From positions 1 to 11,843 of the forward strand of contig DJEH01000063.1 of the NCBI GenBank assembly GCA_002431845.1: a stretch of DNA of 11,843 nucleotides. Direction: 5' to 3'. Below the pieces are notes generated by a model, which saw only the letters and a program-made list of their open reading frames with translations, made no database searches and was not told where the DNA came from. Positions 6,507-11,843 of the stretch are shown here, in pieces; position 1 is the stretch's first letter; every line of letters starts with the position of its first letter. The stretch comes from Prevotellaceae bacterium UBA5903. GTDB taxonomy: Bacteria > Bacteroidota > Bacteroidia > Bacteroidales > Bacteroidaceae. The position numbers and the translations under genes are program-made.

Positions 6507-7859
6507 TTAAGCATTTTCTTTTCTCAAAATGTCAAGTCCCTCACGTACAATACGTTGAAGTTCAAGTTTTGAAGAGTCAATAAATTCGGCAACTGCAAAA
6601 TCCTCTGGAGCTACTTCGTAAATACCCAATGCTTCTTGACGATCAATGTCGCCCGTAAGAAGAGCTTTAATCAAATAGCTTGGATATATATCCATTGGAA
6701 ATACGCGCTCATATTCAGCGCTCATAATCATATGGCGTTCGCCGCCCTTTATACGGCAGTCTAGGTTGTAAGCACGTTTTTTACCTAACAGCCAAGAGAA
6801 ATAGCTATGGCTTGTAGAGTAATCATTTAAGCGAGGAGCTATCCATCCAAATGCTTCATCTACGTCATCGCCCTCAGGTATAGCACATAATTCAGTGCTG
6901 AAAGCACCTAAGAAGTCAGAAATTTCTGATTTATATCCTACCAAAGGATTACCATTAATTATACGCACATGCTCGCTTTTCAGCAACTTATTCTTTAGTA
7001 TATCTGCTATGGGCGTACCAATCAATGTTTCTACATAGCATGGGTTGTTGATGCAAGAACCTGCAACAGCTATTCTGCGCGATAGCAACACCTTGCCTGT
7101 ACGTATCAGCCGACCAAGTGTGATAACCATTTCTGGGCCAATGGTCCAGACTATTTCGCCCTTATTAACAGGCGATACATGATTAATTTGCACACCTACG
7201 TTGCCAGATGGATTGGGGCCATCAAACACGCTAACCTCTGCTTCTTGTATGGGAAGTAGGCTTGAATTAATTTGATCCGGGCAAATTCCAATATGAACTT
7301 TAGCAAGTTTGGCAAGAGTTTGAACACCAAGTTTAAAATCTCCTTCATGCCCTTTAGCCACGAAACTAAAATTCGCTGCCAAAGGCATTTTGCTAAATGC
7401 CGAAACAAAGATAGCCTTGGGAGTGTCTTCGGGATTAGCAATAACATCATAAGGACGCTGACGAATAAAAGCAAAAATGCCACTTTCGAGCATCAAAGCC
7501 TTTAACTCTTCAGCAGACATTTTGTCTAACTGTTGCGACCCAAAGTCTTTAAAAGTTTGTTTTTCACTTGCTTTTACGCGAAATCTTAAAATTTTGCGAC
7601 GATCACCACGTTCAACACCCATAACGGTTCCGCTTACTGGCGAAACAAAATGAATGTTTTCTGTAGCCTTGTCCACAAATAAGGTTTGACCTGCTAAGAC
7701 GCTATCGCCCTCCTTCACCATGGTGCGAGGCACAATACCAGGAAAGTCTGTAGGCATCACGGCATACTCCTCACTTGGAGTCACAACCGTAAGGCTTTCC
7801 TCAGCTTCGCCTTTTAAATTAAAGTCTAAGCCTTTCTTAATTTTGTACAAAGTTTTCAT
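6507..7859 (-). CDS. nqrA: Na+-NQR subunit A, cytoplasmic quinone-site subunit
   Basis: NqrA is the peripheral cytoplasmic subunit of the sodium-translocating NADH:quinone oxidoreductase. It contacts NqrB and has been linked to quinone binding, and carries no redox cofactor of its own. At 450 residues it matches the usual family length. The N-terminus (KIKKGLDFNLKG) and the following biotinyl-like sandwich (about 35-100, including PGIVPRTMVKEGDSV and SPVSGTVMGV) are typical. Later family blocks are RQRPYDVIANPEDTP (about 133-147), VAGSCINNPCYVETLIGTP (about 265-283) and the C-terminal YEVAPEDFAVAEF. It is the first gene of the operon and sits behind the promoter at 7891-7922. There is no equivalent in RNF complexes, so its presence makes the NQR assignment secure. 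Confidence 0.98.
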   Translation of the reverse strand: MKTLYKIKKGLDFNLKGEAEESLTVVTPSEEYAVMPTDFPGIVPRTMVKEGDSVLAGQTLFVDKATENIHFVSPVSGTVMGVERGDRRKILRFRVKASEKQTFKDFGSQQLDKMSAEELKALMLESGIFAFIRQRPYDVIANPEDTPKAIFVSAFSKMPLAANFSFVAKGHEGDFKLGVQTLAKLAKVHIGICPDQINSSLLPIQEAEVSVFDGPNPSGNVGVQINHVSPVNKGEIVWTIGPEMVITLGRLIRTGKVLLSRRIAVAGSCINNPCYVETLIGTPIADILKNKLLKSEHVRIINGNPLVGYKSEISDFLGAFSTELCAIPEGDDVDEAFGWIAPRLNDYSTSHSYFSWLLGKKRAYNLDCRIKGGERHMIMSAEYERVFPMDIYPSYLIKALLTGDIDRQEALGIYEVAPEDFAVAEFIDSSKLELQRIVREGLDILRKENA

Positions 7860-7877
7860 TCACTTAAAATATAATAT

Positions 7878-7889
7878 ACATATATATGT
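7878..7889. repeat. 12-bp palindrome at the predicted nqr start site
   Basis: ACATATATATGT is a perfect palindrome covering the position where transcription from the nqr promoter should begin (about 7885). A bound protein there would block initiation. The alternating TA core also favours chance occurrence. Confidence 0.35.
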
Positions 7890-7890
7890 G

Positions 7891-7922
7891 CAAAAATACT
7901 CATAAAAAACGGATTGTTCAAA
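7891..7922 (-). promoter_or_regulatory. Promoter of the nqrABCDEF operon
   Basis: On the minus strand, TTTG (7922-7919), a 20-base spacer and TATTTTTG (7898-7891) match the Bacteroides -33 and -7 elements exactly. The predicted start near 7885 gives a leader of about 25 bases to the nqrA ATG at 7859. No other full match precedes any nqr gene in the intergenic gaps. Confidence 0.8.
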
Positions 7923-7924
7923 TG

Positions 7925-7940
7925 AAATGTAATAACATTT
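7925..7940. promoter_or_regulatory. Candidate operator between divergent promoters
   Basis: AAATGT and ACATTT form a 6-bp inverted repeat with a 4-base centre, two bases from the nqr -33 box. The geometry suits a dimeric transcription factor. It does not fit the classic FNR half-site spacing (TTGAT-N4-ATCAA), and no regulator can be named. Confidence 0.35.
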
Positions 7941-7970
7941 AACATATTGAGAGAAAAAACAATCAATTAC

Positions 7971-8002
7971 TTTGCTTGTTTAAGCATGTTACTGTAAATT
8001 TG
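7971..8002 (+). promoter_or_regulatory. Promoter of the 8047 gene
   Basis: TTTG (7971-7974), a 20-base spacer and TAAATTTG (7995-8002) match the Bacteroides -33 and -7 elements exactly. Transcription should start near 8009, leaving a leader of about 37 bases. The element mirrors the nqr promoter 48 bases away. A TGCTT/AAGCA inverted repeat (7973-7986) overlaps its -33 box. Confidence 0.8.
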
Positions 8003-8046
8003 CATAGTATAAGTATTATAACCATTAACTACAATATTAAATTCAC

Positions 8047-9090
8047 ATGACCCAGCAGAATTTAAATGACAATAGTCAAAACACTCAGAATGGAGGGGAA
8101 CAACAAAATCTATCTCCTCAAAATAATGCAACATCAATCATCAATCGACCCAATTCAGCTAATCAACCCAGCTCAACACAAGGTTATAACGAAGCTCAAT
8201 TAGCCAGTAATATTCCATCACAGAAAAATAATAAGAAACTGTACATAGTTATAGCAATTATTGCCGTTATACTTTTAGGAGGTATTGGCTATTTCATATA
8301 CTCTCAAAATGCTGCAAATCAAGAAGAAATGGCTTATGAAGTGTTAGAGAACAATGACAATCCTGACGATTATCGCGACTTCTTGGAAAAGTACCCCAAT
8401 AGCACATACGCTGATGAAGTACGCCAAAGATTGGCAAAACTTGAAGAGATGATTAATAAGTGGAGATCTATAGCAATGTCTGACAATGTAAACGACTTTA
8501 AGGATTTTAAGAACACTTATTCAGACGTACAATATGGTAGACTTTGCGATATAAAGATAGATTCTCTCGACTACATTACAGCACAAAAAATTGGTACAGC
8601 CGAAGCATACCAACAATATCTTAGTGCCCATCCAGACGGCCGATACGCATCAGAAGCCTCTATTGCACAAGGAAGTATTCACGATCAAGAAGTAACCGAT
8701 GCCGATCGCTCGCAAATAGCAAGTATTCTTACTGACTTTTACAACGGCTTTGCAGCAGAAGATGACGATAAAATATGTATGAATATTGCTGCAACAATGA
8801 CCACATTCTTGCACCAAAAGAACGCAAGCAAAGCAACAGTTCTCAATGTTATCCACGGGATGTTCAACGAGGATATCAAAGGATGCCAATTCAATGTCAA
8901 TCGTGATTTGCAAGTAAAGCGCAAGGCCGACACCGCAAGCGGAGAAGGCTTTACTGCTACTTTTACAGTAGACCAACACATTCAGCGTGACGATGAGGGC
9001 AAAACATATGGACAATATCGTTGTGTAGCCGAAATCAATGCTCAGATGCTCATCACATCGCTTACAATGCAAGAAATATCAAAGAATTAA
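8047..9090 (+). CDS. Single-pass membrane protein with repeats and NTF2-like tail
   Basis: Function is unknown. Four parts can be seen in the 347 residues. Residues 1-60 are rich in Asn, Gln and Ser and look disordered. One membrane helix follows (about 65-86), with KNNKK on its N-terminal side, so the tail is probably inside and the rest outside the membrane. Residues about 95-206 hold three divergent copies of a helical unit built on a Y-x2-F/Y-L...YP-N/D-x2-YA pattern (about 107-134, 149-176 and 186-206), resembling TPR-type repeats. The C-terminal part (about 219-347) resembles an NTF2/SnoaL-like alpha+beta domain by its pattern: helices ending FYNGFAAED, then strands. A strong promoter lies upstream, and the dehydratase gene follows after 22 bases. 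The domain calls are by eye only. Confidence 0.85.
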   Translation: MTQQNLNDNSQNTQNGGEQQNLSPQNNATSIINRPNSANQPSSTQGYNEAQLASNIPSQKNNKKLYIVIAIIAVILLGGIGYFIYSQNAANQEEMAYEVLENNDNPDDYRDFLEKYPNSTYADEVRQRLAKLEEMINKWRSIAMSDNVNDFKDFKNTYSDVQYGRLCDIKIDSLDYITAQKIGTAEAYQQYLSAHPDGRYASEASIAQGSIHDQEVTDADRSQIASILTDFYNGFAAEDDDKICMNIAATMTTFLHQKNASKATVLNVIHGMFNEDIKGCQFNVNRDLQVKRKADTASGEGFTATFTVDQHIQRDDEGKTYGQYRCVAEINAQMLITSLTMQEISKN

Positions 9091-9112
9091 TATTATATAC
9101 AACTTAAAAATT

Positions 9113-9568
9113 ATGCTGACAATCAACTCTTACGAAGAATTTGAAAAATATTTGGGACAGGAACTCGGCAAGTCTGATTGGTTAGAAGTAGACCAAGACC
9201 GTATTAATGCATTTGCCGATGCTACACTCGACCACCAATGGATACACGTAGATCCAGAACGTGCAAAGAATGGACCTTTTGGTCAAACAATTGTTCATGG
9301 CTATCTCACATTGTCTCTCCTACCCTATATGTGGGAGCAAATCATTAAGGTAAATAACCTCAAGATGATGGTTAACTATGGCATGGACAAAATGAAATAT
9401 GGTCAGGCTGTACTAAGCGGCCAGAGCATTCGCTTGGTAGCAAGTTTGCATAGCATCGCCAACCTTAGAGGCATATGCAAAGTCGAAATCAAATTTACTA
9501 TTGAGATTAAAGATCAGAAGAAGCCTGCTCTCACGGGCATTGCCACTTTCTTGTATCACTTTAATTAA
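9113..9568 (+). CDS. MaoC/NodN-like hot-dog dehydratase
   Basis: This protein belongs to the MaoC family of (R)-specific enoyl-CoA hydratases, which add water to or remove it from acyl thioesters; the true substrate here is unknown. The 151-residue length fits a single hot-dog domain. The catalytic pair is D40 and H45 in ATLDHQWIHVD, followed by GPFGQTIVHGYLTLSLLP (about 54-71), the hallmark helix of NodN-type members. The frame is open further upstream into the preceding gene, but the ATG at 9113 gives the usual family start (MLTINSYEEFEKYLG) and lies 22 bases after the preceding stop. It is probably co-transcribed with the 8047 gene; the two products have no obvious shared job. The stop codon is embedded in the inverted repeat at 9560-9618. 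Confidence 0.92.
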   Translation: MLTINSYEEFEKYLGQELGKSDWLEVDQDRINAFADATLDHQWIHVDPERAKNGPFGQTIVHGYLTLSLLPYMWEQIIKVNNLKMMVNYGMDKMKYGQAVLSGQSIRLVASLHSIANLRGICKVEIKFTIEIKDQKKPALTGIATFLYHFN

Positions 9569-9618
9569 AGAGCATGTAAGACGTTTAAATTCATGATGTC
9601 ATTACATCTTTAATTAAA
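9560..9618. repeat. Long inverted repeat over the dehydratase stop
   Basis: TTTAATTAAAG (9560-9570) plus ATGTAA (9574-9579) pairs with TTACAT (9602-9607) plus CTTTAATTAAA (9608-9618), giving 17 pairs with one 3-base bulge and a 22-base loop. The stop codon (9566-9568) lies in the left arm. The stem is almost wholly A/T with no T tract, so it looks more like a stability hairpin than a terminator. Confidence 0.55.
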
Positions 9619-9941
9619 TTAGGGCGGTTCTATAAATTCTGTCGTAATGGATGTATGTTACCAAAAGTGTATTTCTTAGTTGTAAAAGGAACATTGCGAG
9701 CTATGTAACTGAAACTACTAACAAAAGGACACTTTTGAGAGCGTACAAAGCATTTGGCAGAAACGGATGATAATCTAAAACAGAATTTATGTTTCCCTTT
9801 AATAATGAGGTGCCAAAAGCACCTCATTATTAAATTAATTTTTAATACCCACTTACTGATAAGTAGTATTATCTAAGGGCGTATAGAAGCATCAGTTTAT
9901 ACTTAAGGATCGCAATAAGATTTGATAAAAAGTAGAAGATT
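9569..9941. other. 373-bp non-coding gap with RNA-like structure
   Basis: I see no convincing gene here. The only sizeable frame, on the minus strand at 9630-9827, lacks a promoter and domains and ends within the perfect hairpin. The gap holds the inverted repeat at 9560-9618, a long-range pair CAAAAGTGT (9662-9670) with ACACTTTTG (9729-9737), a competing local hairpin CAAAAG/CTTTTG (9722-9727 and 9732-9737), and the terminator at 9798-9845. No exact TAnnTTTG box is seen on the plus strand. It may be a 3' untranslated region, a small RNA, a regulated leader of the next gene, or a dispersed repeat. Confidence 0.5.
9798..9845 (+). terminator. Intrinsic terminator, plus strand
   Basis: TTTAATAATGAGGTGC (9798-9813) and GCACCTCATTATTAAA (9819-9834) form a perfect 16-bp stem with a 5-base loop CAAAA. 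A T-rich tail TTAATTTTTAA follows on the plus strand. It is the strongest hairpin in the window. It lies 230 bases beyond the dehydratase stop and 96 bases before the next gene, so it ends the 8047-9568 unit or an RNA made from the gap itself. Confidence 0.85.
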
Positions 9942-11282
9942 ATGCAACTTATATTACTCTCTGGAGGTTCGGGCAAGCGCCTTTGGCCACTAAGTAACGA
10001 TGCCAGAAGCAAACAGTTCCTACCATTACTTCCATCCCCTAATGGAGGAAAAGAATCTATGATACAACGAGTTGTACGCCAAATCAGAGAAATTGGGCTT
10101 ACTAACAATATAACAATTGCCACCAATTCAACCCAAAAAGATAGCATAATCAATCAATTAGGTGAAGATGTTAATATTGTAACAGAGCCCGAACGAAGAG
10201 ATACTTTTCCAGCCACAGCACTTGCTGCATGCTATCTTAGCAGAGAAAAGAAGTGCGACAAAGACGAAATTGTTGTTGTTATGCCTTGCGATGTATATGC
10301 CGAAGAAGATTATTACCGCACTATTTTAAAAATGGCAAATGCAGCTAAAGAAGGAGTAGCCGAGCTTATCCTTATGGGCATCACCTCTACTTATCCAAGC
10401 GAAAACTTTGGTTACATCATACCAGACCATCAACCAACATCTAACGGAGAGCAAAAAGTTTTGCAATTTATTGAAAAGCCTACTATAAGCAAAGCTAAGC
10501 AATTATTACAAAACGGGGCATACTGGAATGGTGGCGTGTTTGCATTCAAACTTGGATATATGATGAGCATTATAGACCACTATATAAAAGACGCTTCACT
10601 ATATGATATATACGCTCACTACACAGATTTTCCTAAAATCAGTTTTGACTACGAGGTAGCAGAAGAGGCTAACTCTGTTGCAGTTGTACCATACGCTGGA
10701 AAATGGAAAGATCTAGGCACTTGGAACGAACTATGCGAAGAACTCCCTAATACACATATAGGCAATGTTATAATGGGAGACAATAACGTAAACACACATG
10801 CGGTAAACGAGTTAGGTATACCCATTTTTTGCAATGATTTGAAAAATGTTATTGTTGCAGCATCACCAGATGGCATAATAGTTTGCGACAAAAAAGATTC
10901 TGAAAGAATTAAAGATTATGTTGGCAAACTCTCAAATCGCCCCATGTATGAAGAACGCAGATGGGGTACCTATCGCGTACTTGATGATATTGAATATGAA
11001 GATGGTACTCGTTCTTTAACAAAATCTATAACGCTGAAAGCTGGAAAAAACATAAGTTACCAAATACATCATCATCGTGGTGAAATATGGACTTTCGTCG
11101 ATGGTGAAGGCATTTTTGTCTTAGATGGTAAGCGTAAAAATGTTAAACGAGGAGATGTCGTGAATATTCCTCTTGGCCACCTTCATGCAATAAAAGCTGT
11201 TACAGATTTAACCTTTATAGAAGTACAAATAGGCAATCCGCTCATAGAAGAAGACATTGAAAGGTTTGACTTTGAATGGTAG
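9942..11282 (+). CDS. manC: Mannose-1-P guanylyltransferase / mannose-6-P isomerase
   Basis: This is a cytoplasmic fusion enzyme of the ManC/CpsB/AlgA type: it makes GDP-mannose from mannose-1-phosphate and GTP, and its C-terminal cupin may also convert fructose-6-phosphate to mannose-6-phosphate. The products feed capsule, O-antigen and GDP-fucose synthesis. The nucleotidyltransferase domain has SGGSGKRLWPLS (7-18) with K24-QF, EKP (178-180), WNGG (195-198) and DLGTW (257-261). The cupin domain (about 345-446) has Q374, H376, E381 and H415 in the metal-site positions. At 446 residues it is somewhat short for the fused family. The usual EHW of the isomerase reads E381-I-W, so isomerase activity is less sure than guanylyltransferase activity. 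No glycan gene adjoins it. The start follows an A-rich leader; no firm promoter was found. Confidence 0.93.
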   Translation: MQLILLSGGSGKRLWPLSNDARSKQFLPLLPSPNGGKESMIQRVVRQIREIGLTNNITIATNSTQKDSIINQLGEDVNIVTEPERRDTFPATALAACYLSREKKCDKDEIVVVMPCDVYAEEDYYRTILKMANAAKEGVAELILMGITSTYPSENFGYIIPDHQPTSNGEQKVLQFIEKPTISKAKQLLQNGAYWNGGVFAFKLGYMMSIIDHYIKDASLYDIYAHYTDFPKISFDYEVAEEANSVAVVPYAGKWKDLGTWNELCEELPNTHIGNVIMGDNNVNTHAVNELGIPIFCNDLKNVIVAASPDGIIVCDKKDSERIKDYVGKLSNRPMYEERRWGTYRVLDDIEYEDGTRSLTKSITLKAGKNISYQIHHHRGEIWTFVDGEGIFVLDGKRKNVKRGDVVNIPLGHLHAIKAVTDLTFIEVQIGNPLIEEDIERFDFEW

Positions 11283-11336
11283 CCTTGAGCAAAATGCTTG
11301 CATATACCAAGCGCTACATAACTACATTTATTTAAT

Positions 11337-11402
11337 ATGTTGCATATAAGTTGAATCAAACAGAACCTTTAGGTCATTGATATTCAACGAGATGTGCAAC
11401 AT
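11337..11402. repeat. Imperfect long hairpin between manC and the YigZ gene
   Basis: ATGTTGCA (11337-11344) pairs with TGCAACAT (11395-11402). GTTGAA (11350-11355) pairs with TTCAAC (11383-11388), and TCAA (11356-11359) with TTGA (11377-11380), leaving an internal loop and a 2-base bulge. It begins 55 bases after the manC stop. A T-rich stretch follows, but not directly. It is a possible 3' end or processing structure of the manC message. Confidence 0.45.
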
Positions 11403-11444
11403 CTAATTTATATCAACTTTGTTTAATTACGCCAACGGATAAAA

Positions 11445-11843
11445 TTGGATACATATCTAACTATAAAGCAATCTGCCGAAGCGCAAATAACAGAGAAACG
11501 CTCTCGTTTCTTAGCATTTATAATGCACGTTCACACAGAAGACGAAGCAAAATCTGTCGTTGCTGAATATAAAAAGAAATACTATGACGCAAGGCATGTG
11601 TGCTACGCATATATCATAGGGAACAAAGGCGAACACACACGTGCTAATGATGATGGAGAGCCTAGCGGGACGGCGGGACGGCCTATTTTGGGGCAAATCA
11701 TGTCGCACAATCTTACCTACTGCCTAGGTATCGTTGTTCGCTATTTTGGTGGAGTAAAATTAGGTACAGGCCCATTAGGAGTTGCATATAAAACAGCTAT
11801 CAATGAAGCCATAACGCTCTCTGAGATTGAAGAAAAAATAATT
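11445..11843 (+). CDS. YigZ/IMPACT-family protein, 5' part
   Basis: This is the N-terminal 133 residues of a YigZ/UPF0029 protein; it runs off the window. The family is homologous to the N-terminal domain of eukaryotic IMPACT and folds like elongation-factor domain IV; its precise role in bacteria is unsettled, though a link to translation or RNA is suspected. The identifying blocks are EKRSRFLAF (about 19-27), DDGEPSGTAGRPILGQ (about 71-86) and VVRYFGGVKLGTGPLG (about 98-113). In this frame a stop occurs at 11424-11426, and no ATG lies between it and the conserved start of the family. TTG at 11445 gives MDTYLTIKQ, the expected N-terminus, so a TTG start is preferred. The later ATG at 11522 would remove conserved residues. 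Confidence 0.9.
   Translation, partial: MDTYLTIKQSAEAQITEKRSRFLAFIMHVHTEDEAKSVVAEYKKKYYDARHVCYAYIIGNKGEHTRANDDGEPSGTAGRPILGQIMSHNLTYCLGIVVRYFGGVKLGTGPLGVAYKTAINEAITLSEIEEKII

Noticed and set aside
1781..7859. Reading the six-gene cluster as an RNF complex
   Set aside because: NqrA and a ferredoxin-reductase NqrF are present and RnfB and RnfC are absent, so it is Na+-NQR.
8650..9072. Minus-strand frame of 140 codons within the 8047 gene
   Set aside because: It is antisense to a gene with a strong promoter, and its Cys-rich, patternless translation looks like a shadow.
5225..9577. Exact 13-base match TTAAAGAGCATGT at 5225-5237 and 9565-9577
   Set aside because: About one such match is expected by chance in an AT-rich window of this size, and the flanks do not match.
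9630..9827. Minus-strand frame of 65 codons in the 373-bp gap
   Set aside because: It has no promoter, its start lies inside a perfect terminator hairpin, and the translation shows no domain. A dispersed repeat or structured RNA explains the region as well.
9896..9924. Possible manC promoter: TTTA at 9896-9899 and AAGATTTG at 9917-9924
   Set aside because: Each box has a mismatch, the spacer is only 17 bases, and the predicted start would leave about ten bases of leader.
11665..11680. Tandem 8-mer GCGGGACG twice in the YigZ-family gene
   Set aside because: It encodes the conserved SGTAGRP motif of the family, so protein constraint explains it; two units are too few for a convincing slippage switch.

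Overview
The window reads as a chromosomal segment of a Bacteroidota bacterium, most likely a Prevotella-like member of the Bacteroidales. The evidence is the Bacteroides-type promoters (-33 TTTG, about 20 bp, -7 TAnnTTTG), A/T-rich leaders without Shine-Dalgarno sequences, AT-rich DNA, and a six-gene Na+-NQR operon with Bacteroidetes-like proteins. No organism-specific marker gene is present, so the genus is inferred.

Layout. Bases 1-1780 look like the edge of an acquired element. A 76-residue unknown protein (240-470, +) converges on a tyrosine recombinase (473-1603, -), which is more GC-rich by eye than the rest. The DNA upstream of the recombinase carries two families of short direct repeats spaced at about one helical turn. 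A strong minus-strand terminator at 130-167 lies beyond the small gene, so recombinase transcripts may run antisense through it.

Bases 1781-7859 hold the complete operon nqrABCDEF on the minus strand (A at 7859, F ending at 1781). It encodes the Na+-translocating NADH:quinone oxidoreductase. The FAD and NADH sites, the 2Fe-2S cysteines of NqrF, the four membrane cysteines of NqrD and NqrE, and the covalent-FMN threonine motifs of NqrB and NqrC are all visible. The operon ends in a hairpin at 1718-1748. A 187-bp divergent control region (7860-8046) holds two near-ideal promoters facing away from each other with palindromes between and beside them.

Bases 8047-9568 (+) form a probable two-gene unit. 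It encodes a single-pass membrane protein of unknown function (repeats plus an NTF2-like tail) and a MaoC/NodN-type hot-dog dehydratase. A 373-bp gap follows (9569-9941) with several inverted repeats and a perfect 16-bp terminator hairpin. Next is a fused mannose-1-phosphate guanylyltransferase/mannose-6-phosphate isomerase (9942-11282, +) for GDP-mannose supply. The window ends inside a YigZ/IMPACT-family gene (from 11445, probable TTG start).

I see no tRNA, rRNA, CRISPR array or insertion sequence, and no clear new multi-gene system. The parts most worth a second look are the repeat-rich recombinase leader and nqrF junction, the possible antisense pair at the left edge, the nqr divergent control region, and the structured 9569-9941 gap.
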